Shown one piece after another: positions 26,879-36,999 of a DNA stretch of 64,000 bases. The translations under genes and the position numbers were made by a program. Numbering within the stretch: position 1 is the stretch's first letter; every line of letters begins with the position of its first letter. The DNA is from Mesorhizobium sp. B2-3-12 (GTDB lineage Bacteria > Pseudomonadota > Alphaproteobacteria > Rhizobiales > Rhizobiaceae): NCBI RefSeq assembly GCF_006442205.1, contig NZ_VFVR01000002.1, positions 372,001 to 436,000 of the forward strand, read 5' to 3'. The notes under the pieces are model-generated. The model was not told the origin of the DNA. It made no database searches and saw only the letters and a list, made by a program, of their open reading frames with translations.

Positions 26879-27517
26879 CTATACGGTGTTCCCGTCGGGC
26901 TTCGTTACCCGCCGCAGCGTCAGGTTGATCCTGCCGCCGTTCTTGAGCAGCGCCGAGGTCGAAGGGTAGATGCGGTCGACGCCATGGAAGGCAAGACGGC
27001 CCTCGCCGCCAAGCACGACGACATCGCCGCTTTTCAGCCTGAACGATTTGGTGGCGCCGTCGCGCGTCGTCTGGCCGACCCTGAACAGGCAGTCGTCGCC
27101 GAGCGAGACGGAGACGACGGGGGCCGAGAGGTCGGCCTCGTCGCGATCCTGATGCAGGCCCATCTTCGCGTCGGGCGTGTAGAAATTGATCAGGCAGGCC
27201 TCCGGTAGATGCGGATAGCCCGACACCTGCCGCCACAGGTCGAGCAGACTGCCGGGGATGGGCGGCCATGGCGTCCCGGTCACGGGATGCGTCGGCTGGT
27301 AGCGGTAGCCGCGTTCCTTGTCGGTGACCCAGCCGAGCGGACCGCAATTGGTCATGCGCACGCTCATCTCCTTGCCGGTGCGCGGCATGGCCGGCACGAA
27401 CAGCGGCGCCTGCTGGACGATGGCCCTGACGTCCTCGACCAGCGCCTCCTGCACCTCGCGAGACAGATGGGCCGGCATGTGGCGGACGCCCTTGGGCAGA
27501 ACGAGCAATTGGCTCAC
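26879..27517 (-). CDS. alkB: AlkB, 2-oxoglutarate/Fe(II)-dependent DNA repair dioxygenase
   Basis: The 212-residue protein shows the AlkB signature: HQD with His122 and Asp124 (MGLHQDRDE), His178 (AFHGVDR) and the 2-oxoglutarate Arg in RINLTLRR (196-203). CLINFYTP precedes the iron site. It reverses 1-methyladenine and 3-methylcytosine damage. The called start is GTG 27517; the ATG at 27478 (MPAHLS) with AAGGG upstream is a good alternative and would drop 13 residues. Confidence 0.93.
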   Translation of the reverse strand: MSQLLVLPKGVRHMPAHLSREVQEALVEDVRAIVQQAPLFVPAMPRTGKEMSVRMTNCGPLGWVTDKERGYRYQPTHPVTGTPWPPIPGSLLDLWRQVSGYPHLPEACLINFYTPDAKMGLHQDRDEADLSAPVVSVSLGDDCLFRVGQTTRDGATKSFRLKSGDVVVLGGEGRLAFHGVDRIYPSTSALLKNGGRINLTLRRVTKPDGNTV

Positions 27518-27771
27518 CTTTCGAATGTTCGGACCCGCAAGATGCCACCATCGGACGCCGAGGGCGACCCGAAAGCAGTCGTCGATTTCACTGAAATTGC
27601 CGAGGCGGGAATGCGCGGTGAATTCGTCTCACCAAATCAGCCAGAGGCGTTGACGGATAAAGATGATTAACTTAGCCAAGATTTTGAACCTGAGTGTCTA
27701 AGGCAACAATTTCACCCGGGCGCCGGACGGAGGCCATGGGGAACGAATGACGAGAGCGAGGTAATATAAAA

Positions 27772-29964
27772 GTGGTGTTTCTTCGAGACTTCGGAGCGGT
27801 CAAGCGCGGCGGTATCTGGTTCCGGCGAGGGCTTGTGGCGACGACGTGCCTGTCGACGGTGCTTGGCGTTGGCCATGCATCGGCACAGCAGGCCGGCACC
27901 CAGGCATCCGACGGTACGGGGGTGCTGGAGCCGATTACGGTCAGCGGCAAGACCGGCAGCGACACTTCCCGAGAAGACGACAAGATGGTGGCCGCCAAGC
28001 GCAGCTCCGGCGCGACCAAGACGGACACGCCGCTTATCGAAACGCCGCGCTCCGTCTCGGTGGTGACACGCAAGGAGATCGAGGAGCGCGGCGCGCAGGA
28101 CATCATCGAGGCGGTGCGCTATTCCGCCGGCGTGAGCACCGGCGCCTATGGGTTCGACCCGCGCTTCGACCAAATCTACATCAGAGGCTACGATGCCACC
28201 ACGCTCGGCGACTACAAGGACGGCCTGCGCCAGCCCTACATCAACTACGGCACTTTCCGCACCGACCCCTATTCGCTCGAACGCGTCGAGGTGATCAAGG
28301 GGCCGGTGTCGGTGCTTTACGGCGCGGGAACGCCGGCCGGCATCGTCAACAAGGTGCCCAAGCTGCCGACCGAGGACAGGATACGGGAAGTCGAACTGCT
28401 CTATGGCACGAAGGACAGGGCGCAGGCCGCCTTCGATTTCGGCGGACCCGTCACCGAGGGCAGCGACGATTTTCTCTACAGGATCGTCGGCCTGGCGCGA
28501 AACGGCGACACGAATTTCGACATCGCCGACGACCGTTATCTCCTGCAACCGTCCTTCACCTGGAACCCGGATGCCGCGACCTCCTTCACGGTCTACGGGC
28601 TGGTGCAGGCCGATGAGACGGATTCCAATCCTGGCGTGATCACCGACCCGTCGGGGAAGGTGCATGCCCTGCGCGAGAGCGACCCGGATTACGATTACCA
28701 GAAGATCCGGCAGCAGCAGGTTGGCTACAAGTTCGAGCACGATTTCGGCGACGGCATCACCGTGCGCCAGAATGTTCGATACTCCCATCTCGACCTGAGG
28801 TCGCGCTATCTCGCGGTCTCCGGCTGGACAGGTACGGTCGCGCATCGCTATGCGACCGCGATTCGCGACGAAATGAACGTCTTCCAGGCCGACAACCAGG
28901 TCGAGGCCAAATTCGACACTGGCGCGCTCGCCCACACGCTGCTTCTCGGCCTCGACTATACGAACCTGACCTCGTCCTTCGGCTATGGATTCGATGCGGC
29001 CGATCCGGCCTATGATTTCGACATCGCCAACCCGACCTACGGTGTCTCCGGCCCGACGCCGGCCACCACGTTCTCGGCCTCCGACGCGGATCTGCGCCAG
29101 ACCGGAATCTATGCGCTGGACCAGGTCGAGCTGGACAGATGGCGCTTCACCCTTGGCGGGCGCCAGACCTGGGTCGAGCAGACGCGGGACTACGTTGGGG
29201 GCGGCTCCGAAGCGGTGAACAAGAACGCCTTCAGCATGCAGGCCGGCGCGCTTTATCTGTTCGACAATGGCTTCGCGCCCTTCGCGAGCTATGCGACTTC
29301 GTTCGAGCCGATCTCGAACCGGTCGGCCGATGGTGGCGGCATCCTGCAGCCGACGAAGGGCGAACAGGTCGAGCTCGGCATCAAGTACCAGCCGCCGGGA
29401 AGCGATATCCTGCTCTCGGCCGTCGCCTATCACCTCGTCGAGAAGAACAAGCCGGTCGTCGTGGATCCCAATGCGGGAACCTATCGTTCACTGGGCGAGG
29501 TCACCAGCAATGGATTTGAGCTGGAGGCCCGCGCGGCCGTCATGGACGGACTCGATGTGATCGCGGCCTATAACTACAACCATGCCGAGATCACGGGCGC
29601 CGCCGCTGGCTCGACGGAGCTCGGCAAGGTCCCCGCCGTCACCCCCGAGCATGTCGCGAGCCTCTGGGCCAATTACAAGTTCGACGAGAGCAGTGCCGCT
29701 CCAGGCCTTTCGGTGGGCGCGGGCGTGCGGTTGCAGAGCGCGACCTATACCGACACATCGAACACGGCCAAGAACGATGCCGCCGTCTATCTCGATGCGT
29801 CGGCGTCCTATGATTTCGGCGCCATCGACAAGAAGTATGAAGGTGTCTCGGCCGCCTTTGCCGTCCGCAACATCGCCGACGACCGCGCGACGGTATGCAA
29901 CAGCGGCTATTGCTACATGGGCCAGGGCCGCAACATCACGGCTTCGCTGAAGCGCCGCTGGTAA
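27772..29964 (+). CDS. TonB-dependent siderophore receptor (FhuA-like outer-membrane barrel)
   Basis: The 730-residue protein has a signal peptide (ending GHASA near residue 38), a TonB-box-like segment (LEPITVSGK) and a plug domain (ETPRSVSVVTRKEIEERG...QIYIRGYDA...VEVIKGPVSVLYGAGTPAGIVN). A 22-strand barrel follows, ending in an aromatic-terminated strand (SLKRRW). The sequence type is that of hydroxamate-siderophore receptors (ferrichrome family). It starts with GTG behind GAGG. An iron-responsive operator was looked for upstream, but none could be called. The ligand is inferred only at class level. Confidence 0.92.
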   Translation: MVFLRDFGAVKRGGIWFRRGLVATTCLSTVLGVGHASAQQAGTQASDGTGVLEPITVSGKTGSDTSREDDKMVAAKRSSGATKTDTPLIETPRSVSVVTRKEIEERGAQDIIEAVRYSAGVSTGAYGFDPRFDQIYIRGYDATTLGDYKDGLRQPYINYGTFRTDPYSLERVEVIKGPVSVLYGAGTPAGIVNKVPKLPTEDRIREVELLYGTKDRAQAAFDFGGPVTEGSDDFLYRIVGLARNGDTNFDIADDRYLLQPSFTWNPDAATSFTVYGLVQADETDSNPGVITDPSGKVHALRESDPDYDYQKIRQQQVGYKFEHDFGDGITVRQNVRYSHLDLRSRYLAVSGWTGTVAHRYATAIRDEMNVFQADNQVEAKFDTGALAHTLLLGLDYTNLTSSFGYGFDAADPAYDFDIANPTYGVSGPTPATTFSASDADLRQTGIYALDQVELDRWRFTLGGRQTWVEQTRDYVGGGSEAVNKNAFSMQAGALYLFDNGFAPFASYATSFEPISNRSADGGGILQPTKGEQVELGIKYQPPGSDILLSAVAYHLVEKNKPVVVDPNAGTYRSLGEVTSNGFELEARAAVMDGLDVIAAYNYNHAEITGAAAGSTELGKVPAVTPEHVASLWANYKFDESSAAPGLSVGAGVRLQSATYTDTSNTAKNDAAVYLDASASYDFGAIDKKYEGVSAAFAVRNIADDRATVCNSGYCYMGQGRNITASLKRRW

Positions 29965-30037
29965 AGGCAACGCCCCGCGCCCTTTCGGACGCGCGGCGCA
30001 TTGATTCCACCGTTTGGATGCAACCCGGCTCGGCGGT

Positions 30038-30508
30038 TCAGCCAAGCTCGGGGATGCGCAGGACCTGGCCCGGATAGATCTTGTCGGGATGGGTCAGCAT
30101 CGGCTTGTTGGCCTCGAAGATGACCGTGTTCTTGACACCCTGGCCCTTGCCATAGCTCTTTTCGGCGATCTTCCAGAGATTGTCGCCCTTCTGGACGGTG
30201 TAGAAGGTCGGCTCCTTGGCCGGGGCGGCCGTGCCGGAAGCCGGCGCGACCTGCAACTCGTCAGCCTGTACCTTGGAGACGCCGAGCGTGTTGCCGACGG
30301 CGATGACCGCCTTTTCGAAGATCGACTGGTCCTTGACCACGCCCTTCAGCACCGCGGTATCGCCCTGGACGACAACCTGCACGCCATCGGTGCCGAGCTT
30401 GTGCGAATCGAGTTCTTTCTTGAGGGTGTCGGCGGTGGGTGCGGCTTCCTCGTCGCCGCCTATGCCGAGCTTCTTGCCGACGCTCTTGACGAAATCGAAC
30501 ATACCCAT
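30038..30508 (-). CDS. BON-LysM domain protein (Kbp/YgaU type)
   Basis: The 156-residue protein has a short helix, a BON domain at about 25-90 (VQVVVQGDTAVLKGVVKD) and a LysM domain at about 105-153 (YTVQKGDNLWKIAEKSYG...IYPGQVLRIPE). No signal peptide is visible; E. coli Kbp, of the same layout, is a cytoplasmic potassium-binding protein. GGGAGA precedes the ATG. The gene converges on the siderophore receptor and is unrelated to it by context. Confidence 0.9.
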   Translation of the reverse strand: MGMFDFVKSVGKKLGIGGDEEAAPTADTLKKELDSHKLGTDGVQVVVQGDTAVLKGVVKDQSIFEKAVIAVGNTLGVSKVQADELQVAPASGTAAPAKEPTFYTVQKGDNLWKIAEKSYGKGQGVKNTVIFEANKPMLTHPDKIYPGQVLRIPELG

Positions 30509-30598
30509 TTCTACGTCTCCCTTGCTGTGGCAATAAGGGAAACTTGCATCTGCAACGCAAAATTGAAAGCGGTTTTGCGCACGCGACTGGCGCGTTGC

Positions 30599-31036
30599 TT
30601 AATCGTTCTCTACCCGGCCGCGCAGCTTCTTGATCGTACCGCGCCCCGCCTTGCTCTTCAGTCGCCGCTCGACCGCCCCCTTTGAGGGCCTTGTCTTCTT
30701 GCGCGGCGGCGGTGGCGGTTCGGCCGCCTTGGCGACCAGCGCCGTGAGCCTTGCCCGGGCATCCGCCCGGTTCTGTTCCTGGGTGCGGAAGCGTCCGGCC
30801 TCGATGACGATGACACCGTCCTTGGTGGCGCGTTGGCCGGCAAGCTTTATGGTCCGCTCGCGCACGCGGTCCGACAGGCCCTCCGCGTTGTGCGCGTCGA
30901 AGCGCAACTGCACCGCTGTCGCCACCTTGTTGACGTTCTGGCCGCCAGGACCGGACGAGCGGATGAAATCCTCGTGCAGATCGCCCGGATGGATCACGGC
31001 TTCGCCCGATATGATGATGTCGTCGTCGATCGGCAT
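30599..31036 (-). CDS. arfB: Peptidyl-tRNA hydrolase ArfB (ribosome rescue)
   Basis: The 145-residue protein has the GGQ motif at 31-33 (SSGPGGQNVNK) and a basic C-terminal tail (PPRKKTRPSKGAVERRLKSKAGRG) that enters the mRNA channel of stalled ribosomes. I chose ATG 31036 (MPIDDD); a longer in-frame start at 31141 overlaps the pckA terminator and is rejected. Confidence 0.92.
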   Translation of the reverse strand: MPIDDDIIISGEAVIHPGDLHEDFIRSSGPGGQNVNKVATAVQLRFDAHNAEGLSDRVRERTIKLAGQRATKDGVIVIEAGRFRTQEQNRADARARLTALVAKAAEPPPPPRKKTRPSKGAVERRLKSKAGRGTIKKLRGRVEND

Positions 31037-31060
31037 GCCGCAGTCATGGCGCGGCGGACT

Positions 31061-31094
31061 AAAAAAGAAAAGGCCCGATCGAAGCCGGGCCCTT
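31061..31094 (-). terminator. Intrinsic terminator of pckA
   Basis: Read on the minus strand, GGCCCG and CGGGCC form a stem around an 8-base loop, followed by TTTTCTTTTTT. It sits between the pckA stop at 31171 and the arfB start at 31036. Confidence 0.8.
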
Positions 31095-31170
31095 CCAATG
31101 CATGTCGCCCAGAAGTGACGTCGGTTCCGGGATGACGACATGCATGAGAGAACGTCGAGCGGCGGGATGA

Positions 31171-32781
31171 TTACTCCGCCGCTTCCTGCATCCGCGGTGC
31201 GGCCCCCAGCACCACGGCGTCGACATGGCTTTCGAATTTCTCGAAGTTGACGGCGAACATGCCGACCAGCCTTGCCGCCTGCCGGTCATAGGCGGCCTTG
31301 TCGGCCCAGGTGGAGCGCGGGTCGAGAATGGCGCTGTCGACGCCAGTCACGGCCTCCGGCACCTCGAAGCCGAAATTGGCGTCGGTGCGGAACCTGGCCG
31401 TCTTCAGCGAACCGTCGAGGGCCGCGGCGAGCAAGGCGCGCGTCGCCTTGATCGGCATACGCTTGCCGGTGCCGTAAGCGCCGCCGGTCCAGCCGGTGTT
31501 GACCAGCCAGCAATCGGCGCCATGGCGGGCAATGAGTTCGCGCAGCAGATTGCCATATTCCGAGGGGTGACGCGGCATGAAAGGGGCACCGAAGCAGGTC
31601 GAGAAGGTGGCTTCGGGCTCGGTCACGCCCTTTTCGGTTCCGGCGACCTTGGCCGTGTAACCGGAAAGGAAATGATACATCGCCTGCGCCGGTGTCAGCC
31701 TGGCGATCGGAGGCATCACGCCGAAAGCATCGGCGGTCAGCATGATGATGTTCTTCGGATGACTGGCGCGCCCGGTCTTCGAGGCATTGGGGATGAAGTC
31801 GAGCGGATAGGCGCAGCGTGTGTTTTCGGTGAGCCGGCCGTCATCGAAGTCCGGCACGCCATCGGCGTCGAGCACGACATTTTCCAGAACCGTGCCGAAG
31901 CGCTGCGTGGTGGCGAAGATCTCCGGCTCGGCTTGCGCCGACAGCTTGATCGTCTTGGCATAGCAGCCGCCTTCGAAATTGAAGATGCCGTGCGGACCCC
32001 AGCCATGCTCGTCGTCGCCGATCAGCGTGCGGGACGGATCGGCCGACAGCGTGGTCTTGCCGGTGCCCGACAGGCCGAAGAAGATGGCGGCGTCACCTGC
32101 CGGACCTTCATTGGCCGAGCAGTGCATCGGCATGACGCCCTTTTCCGGCAAGAGGTAGTTCAGCATGGTGAACACCGACTTCTTCATTTCGCCGGCATAG
32201 GAGGTGCCGCCGATCAGCACGATCTTGCGCGTCAGGTCGACGGCGATCACCGTTTCGGTGCGGCTGCCGTGGCGGGCGGGATCGGCGCGGAAGGACGGCA
32301 GGTCGATGATCGTCATCCCCGGCACGAACTGTTCGAGTTCGGCCGCGTCGGGACGGATGAGCAGGTTGCGGATGAACAGCGAGTGCCAGGCAAATTCGGT
32401 GATCACCCTGGTGGGCAGCTTGAGCTCCGCGTCGGCGCCGCCGACCAGATCCTGCACATAGAGATCCTTGTCGGCGGCCTGGGCCTGGAAGTCGGCGAGC
32501 AAGGCGTCGAATTGGGCCGGCGAGATCGCCTTGTTGTTGTCCCACCAGACTGGCAGTTCGGTGGTGGCGTCGCGCACGACGAACTTGTCCTTAGGCGAGC
32601 GACCGGTGTGCTGGCCGGTTTCGGCGACAAGCGCGCCATGCGCGGTCAGCCGGGCTTCACCGCGCCGGATCGCTTCCTCATAAAGGGCGGCCGCGCCGAA
32701 ATTGTAGCGCACCACGCCGGAGGTTTTCAGACCGACATGATCGATCGCGCAGGCAGGATTGCGTTTGCCGACTTCCGACAT
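31171..32781 (-). CDS. pckA: Phosphoenolpyruvate carboxykinase (ATP)
   Basis: The 536-residue protein equals the usual rhizobial PckA length. It has [14 protein letters not shown] (P-loop), the PEPCK motif GDDEHGWG, and the [10 protein letters not shown] and FGFEVP substrate regions. It makes phosphoenolpyruvate from oxaloacetate with ATP and is the entry point of gluconeogenesis from dicarboxylates. AAGAAGGG precedes the ATG at 32781. It is divergent from chvI, the arrangement known in Rhizobium and Agrobacterium. Confidence 0.96.
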   Translation of the reverse strand: MSEVGKRNPACAIDHVGLKTSGVVRYNFGAAALYEEAIRRGEARLTAHGALVAETGQHTGRSPKDKFVVRDATTELPVWWDNNKAISPAQFDALLADFQAQAADKDLYVQDLVGGADAELKLPTRVITEFAWHSLFIRNLLIRPDAAELEQFVPGMTIIDLPSFRADPARHGSRTETVIAVDLTRKIVLIGGTSYAGEMKKSVFTMLNYLLPEKGVMPMHCSANEGPAGDAAIFFGLSGTGKTTLSADPSRTLIGDDEHGWGPHGIFNFEGGCYAKTIKLSAQAEPEIFATTQRFGTVLENVVLDADGVPDFDDGRLTENTRCAYPLDFIPNASKTGRASHPKNIIMLTADAFGVMPPIARLTPAQAMYHFLSGYTAKVAGTEKGVTEPEATFSTCFGAPFMPRHPSEYGNLLRELIARHGADCWLVNTGWTGGAYGTGKRMPIKATRALLAAALDGSLKTARFRTDANFGFEVPEAVTGVDSAILDPRSTWADKAAYDRQAARLVGMFAVNFEKFESHVDAVVLGAAPRMQEAAE

Positions 32782-33126
32782 TGGTGACCCTTCTTGAGAT
32801 TTGCCGCATCTTTGCCGGCACATTTCCGGCACACCTGCCAAGCAGGCTAGGATGGTCAGAACCAGAAAAGCCAAATGATATCAAATCATTAATCGATTTA
32901 AATATTTTGAAAGTTGTTTAAATCGTTTATATATGCGAAAAGTTTCATGGCTGCCCAAAGGATTGGACGTGTCCGTTCGTCCAATCCGTGTCGAGGTAGG
33001 ATTGTGGCCGCCGGCACCCCGCGCGTGACAGCGGATAAGGCCTATGCCACATTTTGTACCTAATTTGTCCTGCAAAAGCCCCTTCTCTTACGACAGAAGG
33101 GACAGCTCATGAGGGAGCCACTTGAA
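32782..33126. promoter_or_regulatory. pckA-chvI divergent control region
   Basis: This is a 345-bp gap with an AT-rich core around 32870-32940. On the plus strand, TTGAAA (32907-32912) and TATATG (32930-32935) at a 17-bp spacing form a plausible chvI promoter. Nothing coding is visible. Confidence 0.55.
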
Positions 33127-33828
33127 ATGGCAACAATCGCGCTTGTCGATGACGACCGCAACATTCTGACGTCGGTGTCGATCGCCCTCGAATCCGAAGG
33201 CTACCGCGTCGAGACCTATACGGATGGTGCGTCCGCGCTGGAAGGCCTGGCGGCCCGGCCGCCGAATCTTGCCATCCTCGACATCAAGATGCCGCGCATG
33301 GACGGCATGGAGCTTCTGCGCCGGATGCGCCAGAAATCCGACCTGCCAGTGATCTTCCTGACCTCCAAGGATGACGAGATCGATGAATTGTTCGGTCTCA
33401 AGATGGGCGCCGACGACTTCATCCGCAAACCGTTCTCGCAGCGCCTACTGGTCGAGCGGGTGCGCGCCGTTCTGCGCCGGGCCAGCGCCCGCGAGGCCGC
33501 GGCAAAAACGCCCAGCCAGCAGGCTCGCTCGCTCGAGCGCGGCCAGCTCGTCATGGACCAGGAGCGCCATACCTGCACCTGGAAGGGCGAGCCGGTAACG
33601 CTCACCGTCACCGAGTTCCTGATCCTGCATTCGCTGGCGCAACGCCCGGGCGTGGTAAAAAGCCGTGATGCGCTGATGGATTCGGCCTATGATGAGCAGG
33701 TCTATGTCGACGACCGCACGATCGACAGCCACATCAAGCGGCTGCGCAAGAAATTCAAGGCCGTCGACGACGACTTCGAAATGATCGAAACCCTTTACGG
33801 AGTCGGATACCGGTTCCGCGAAGCGTAA
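33127..33828 (+). CDS. chvI: Response regulator ChvI (OmpR type)
   Basis: The 233-residue protein has a receiver domain with acidic pocket DDD at 8-10, phospho-acceptor Asp52 ([13 protein letters not shown]) and [14 protein letters not shown], then a winged-helix DNA-binding domain with [19 protein letters not shown] chose the start [10 protein letters not shown], which matches known ChvI; an in-frame ATG at 33109 with AAGGGA upstream would add six residues. Partner kinase ChvG follows 25 bp later. ExoR-ChvG-ChvI governs envelope, motility and acid response in rhizobia. Confidence 0.94.
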   Translation: MATIALVDDDRNILTSVSIALESEGYRVETYTDGASALEGLAARPPNLAILDIKMPRMDGMELLRRMRQKSDLPVIFLTSKDDEIDELFGLKMGADDFIRKPFSQRLLVERVRAVLRRASAREAAAKTPSQQARSLERGQLVMDQERHTCTWKGEPVTLTVTEFLILHSLAQRPGVVKSRDALMDSAYDEQVYVDDRTIDSHIKRLRKKFKAVDDDFEMIETLYGVGYRFREA

Positions 33829-33852
33829 AGCCTAGTCAGGAGCTGCTATTCG

Positions 33853-35637
33853 ATGGCAGTGGAAGCACAACGAAGCAGACCAGCGGCCGCTGCCAGGCGG
33901 CCGTCGCGCATCATGCCGTCCTTCGTGTCGAAATTCACGGTGCCGATGCGCCGCTTCCTCGGCCATCATATCTTCTCCAGCCTGACGCGGCGTATCCTTT
34001 TTCTCAATCTCGCCGGGCTGGCGGTGCTCGTCACCGGCATCCTCTATCTCAACACCTTCCGCGACGGGCTGATCGACGCGCGCGTCGAAAGCCTGATGAC
34101 GCAAGGCGAGATCATCGCCGGCGCCATCGCGGCGTCGGCGACGGTCGAGACGGATTCGATCAGCATCGACCCGGAAAAACTGCTCGAGCTGCAGGCCGGC
34201 GAAAGCCTGGGGCCGGGCTCGGACCAGCTCGACAATCTGGATTTTCCGATCAATCCCGAGCGCGTGGCGCCCGTGCTGCGGCGGCTGATCTCGCCGACCC
34301 GCACACGCGCCCGCATCTATGACCGCGACGCCAACCTGCTGCTCGATTCGCGCCATCTCTATTCGCGCGGCCAGATCCTGCGCTACGACCTGCCGCCGGT
34401 CGACGAGGAAGAGCCCGATCTTGTCGAGCGCGTCCAGAAGTTCATCTTCGACTTCTTCCGCAACACCGACCTGCCGGTCTATCACGAGCAGCCGGGCGGC
34501 AATGGCGCTACCTTCCCCGAAGTGGTCAAGGCGCTGACCGGCAGCCCGTCGACCATCGTGCGGGTCTCCGAACAGGGCGAGCAGATCGTCTCGGTGGCGG
34601 TGCCGATCCAGCGTTTTCGCGCCGTTCTCGGCGTGCTGATGCTGTCGACCGAAGGCGGCGACATCGACAAGATCGTCGCCGCCGAACGCAAGGCGATCCT
34701 GCGCGTCTTCGGCATCGCGGCGCTCGTCACGGCCATCCTGTCGATGCTGCTGGCCTCCACCATCGCCAATCCGCTGCGCCGGCTGTCCGCCGCTGCCGTT
34801 CGGGTGCGCCGCGGTGTCAAGAGCCGCGAGGAAATCCCCGACTTTTCCGACCGCCAGGACGAGATCGGCAATCTGTCTGTCGCCGTGCGCGACATGACCA
34901 ACGCGCTCTACGCGCGCATCGAGGCCATCGAAAGCTTCGCCGCCGATGTTTCGCATGAGCTGAAGAACCCGCTGACATCGCTGCGCAGCGCCGTCGAAAC
35001 ATTACCGCTGGCGAAAAACGATAATTCACGCGCGCGTCTGATGGAGATCATCCAGCATGACGTCAAACGGCTGGACCGCCTCATCACCGACATTTCCGAC
35101 GCCTCGCGGCTCGACGCCGAGTTGGCCCGCGAAGATGCCGGAACCGTCGACCTGAAGAAATTCGTCACCGACCTCGTCGCTGTTTCGCGTGAGACGACGC
35201 GCAACAAGAAGGCGGTCGAGATCGAACTCAAGGTGGCCAAGCTGCCGCAGGGCGCCAAAGGCTATCTGGTCGTCGGCCACGATCTGCGCATCGGCCAGGT
35301 CATCACCAACCTGATCGAGAACGCGCGCTCCTTCGTTCCCGAGGACCACGGCCACATCAGCCTGTCGCTGGCGCGCGCCGGCAAGTTCAACATCCTGACA
35401 GTCGACGACAATGGTCCCGGCATCCGCGCCGACAACATCGAGCGCATCTTCGAACGCTTCTATACCGACCGACCGGCCGGCGAGGCGTTCGGGCAGAACT
35501 CGGGTCTGGGCCTGTCGATCTCCAGGCAGATCGTCGAGGCTCACGGCGGTACGCTGACCGCCGAAAACATTCCCGGGACCAAGCCCGGCGAGATCAAGGG
35601 CGCACGCTTCGTCGTGACGCTGCCAGCCGAGGGATGA
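33853..35637 (+). CDS. chvG: Sensor histidine kinase ChvG
   Basis: The 594-residue protein has a membrane helix at about 52-72, a large periplasmic domain and a second helix near 290-315. HAMP follows, then a HisKA domain with His368 (DVSHELKNPLTSLRSAVE) and a HATPase domain (NLIENARSF, DNGPGI, GLGLSI). This is ChvG/ExoS topology. It phosphorylates ChvI; ExoR is the expected periplasmic inhibitor but is not encoded here. An in-frame ATG at 33913 is an alternative start. Confidence 0.95.
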   Translation: MAVEAQRSRPAAAARRPSRIMPSFVSKFTVPMRRFLGHHIFSSLTRRILFLNLAGLAVLVTGILYLNTFRDGLIDARVESLMTQGEIIAGAIAASATVETDSISIDPEKLLELQAGESLGPGSDQLDNLDFPINPERVAPVLRRLISPTRTRARIYDRDANLLLDSRHLYSRGQILRYDLPPVDEEEPDLVERVQKFIFDFFRNTDLPVYHEQPGGNGATFPEVVKALTGSPSTIVRVSEQGEQIVSVAVPIQRFRAVLGVLMLSTEGGDIDKIVAAERKAILRVFGIAALVTAILSMLLASTIANPLRRLSAAAVRVRRGVKSREEIPDFSDRQDEIGNLSVAVRDMTNALYARIEAIESFAADVSHELKNPLTSLRSAVETLPLAKNDNSRARLMEIIQHDVKRLDRLITDISDASRLDAELAREDAGTVDLKKFVTDLVAVSRETTRNKKAVEIELKVAKLPQGAKGYLVVGHDLRIGQVITNLIENARSFVPEDHGHISLSLARAGKFNILTVDDNGPGIRADNIERIFERFYTDRPAGEAFGQNSGLGLSISRQIVEAHGGTLTAENIPGTKPGEIKGARFVVTLPAEG

Positions 35638-35661
35638 GCGCCTATCGCCGGGGATTGCGAC

Positions 35662-36108
35662 GTGCGACCTGAAAACATTCACGCGACGGCGCTGCTGATC
35701 GGCGAGCGCGGCGTCTTCATCACCGGTGCGTCCGGTTCAGGCAAGACAACGCTGGCGCTGACGCTGATCGGCCATTGCCAGCAGCACGGATTGTTCTCGC
35801 GGCTCGTCGGCGACGATCAGCTCTTCGTCGAAGCTCGTGCGGGGCGGCTGGTCTGCCGCGCGCCCACCACCATAGCGGGCCTGGCCGAAGTGCCGGGGCT
35901 TGGGCCGCGGCCTCTCCCATTCGAGCCGGCCTGCGTCGTCGACCTGCATCTGCGGCTGCTGCCGGCCGGTCAAATCGCGCGCTTCCAGGAGGACGCCAGC
36001 GACGACATCGCCGGCTGCGCGGTGGCGCGGATCGATCTGGCCGAGCGCAATGTCGCGGCCGCCTTGCCGGCCGTGATGGCGCGGGTGTCGATCGCGCCTT
36101 TTCCATGA
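35662..36108 (+). CDS. hprK: HPr kinase, short alphaproteobacterial form
   Basis: The 148-residue protein is only the catalytic core. The P-loop GASGSGKT lies at 22-29, and the acidic GDDQ with PTTIAGLAEVPGLG follows, corresponding to the HPr-binding loop. Alphaproteobacteria lack the N-terminal domain of the roughly 310-residue Gram-positive enzyme. The GTG start is preceded by GGGGA. It should phosphorylate HPr at the serine in the product of 36671, with EIIA in between. The reading frame starts 24 bp after chvG. Confidence 0.93.
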   Translation: MRPENIHATALLIGERGVFITGASGSGKTTLALTLIGHCQQHGLFSRLVGDDQLFVEARAGRLVCRAPTTIAGLAEVPGLGPRPLPFEPACVVDLHLRLLPAGQIARFQEDASDDIAGCAVARIDLAERNVAAALPAVMARVSIAPFP

Positions 36109-36272
36109 TCCGCCCCGGGTTTTTTGCTGCAATGCGTCAAAATGGCATGGGCCGGCGCAATTTTGGGCTTGTCAACGGGCCGCGCGTCGACAAGATAGCG
36201 CTCCCGCCGCCTGGATTGGCTGGCGAGCATAAAATGCGCCTGTGAAGCGGCGATGACGGGAGCCACCATAGA

Positions 36273-36674
36273 ATGATCGGACTCGTGCTTGTAACGCACG
36301 GTCAACTGGCCACCGAGTTCCGACATGCCGTCGAACATGTCGTCGGGCCACAAGACAATTTCGAAACCGTGGCGATCGGTGCCGACGACGATATGGAGCA
36401 GCGTCGCCGCGACATCGTCGACGCCGTCGCCCGCGTCGATACAGGGACGGGCGTGATCGTGCTGACCGACATGTTCGGCGGCACGCCGTCCAACCTTGCG
36501 ATCTCGGTGATGGAGTCGGGCCGCACCGAGGTGATCGCCGGCATGAACCTGCCGATGCTGATCAAGCTGTCCTCGATCCGCAAGGGCGACAACATGGCCG
36601 CCGCCCTCGATGAGGCGCAGGCCGCCGGCCGCAAATACATCAACGTCGCCAGCCAGCTTCTGAGCAGCAAATGA
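36273..36674 (+). CDS. PTS EIIA of the mannose family, non-transporting
   Basis: The 133-residue protein has the phospho-acceptor His9 in LVTHGQLA and the loop LTDMFGGTPSNLA. No EIIB or EIIC is in the window, so it serves regulation rather than sugar uptake, as known for PTS branches linked to HprK in rhizobia. Its stop overlaps the HPr start by four bases (ATGA). 164 bp separates it from hprK. Confidence 0.93.
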   Translation: MIGLVLVTHGQLATEFRHAVEHVVGPQDNFETVAIGADDDMEQRRRDIVDAVARVDTGTGVIVLTDMFGGTPSNLAISVMESGRTEVIAGMNLPMLIKLSSIRKGDNMAAALDEAQAAGRKYINVASQLLSSK

Positions 36675-36967
36675 ACGCGCTATCCCCGGAAAAAGACCAG
36701 ATCATCCGGGAGTTTCCGATCGTCAACCAGCGTGGCCTGCATGCGCGCGCATCGGCGAAGTTTGTCCAGCTGGCCAGCGGCTTCAACGCTTCGGTCCATG
36801 TCGAGAAGGATGGCGTCAAGGTCGGCGGCACCTCGATCATGGGCCTGATGATGCTGGCGGCAAGTCCGGGATACTCGATCCGCGTCACCGCCAGCGGCCC
36901 CGAAGCACTTGAGGTCATGGACGCGCTGGAGCAGCTCGTCGCCTCCCGTTTCGGCGAGGAGTGCTGA
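36671..36967 (+). CDS. ptsH: PTS phosphocarrier HPr
   Basis: The 98-residue protein has His24 ([12 protein letters not shown]), the EI-dependent site, and Ser55 ([10 protein letters not shown]), the HprK site. The order hprK-EIIA-HPr is the classic alphaproteobacterial PTS control module. A ten-residue N-terminal extension precedes the usual start. Confidence 0.95.
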   Translation: MNALSPEKDQIIREFPIVNQRGLHARASAKFVQLASGFNASVHVEKDGVKVGGTSIMGLMMLAASPGYSIRVTASGPEALEVMDALEQLVASRFGEEC

Positions 36968-36999
36968 CCCGGAAATCAGTCCGCCGGGGACATGCACGA

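Noticed and set aside
27542..27670. 42-codon frame upstream of the siderophore receptor
   Set aside because: No ribosome site, weak third-position bias and no family; it overlaps a likely promoter region.
27671..27702. CTTAG...CTAAG inverted repeat as a possible iron-responsive operator
   Set aside because: Arms are only 5 bp and match neither the RirA nor the Irr pattern well.
27712..29433. Long minus-strand frame opposite the siderophore receptor
   Set aside because: Antisense shadow; the plus-strand product has a complete plug and barrel.
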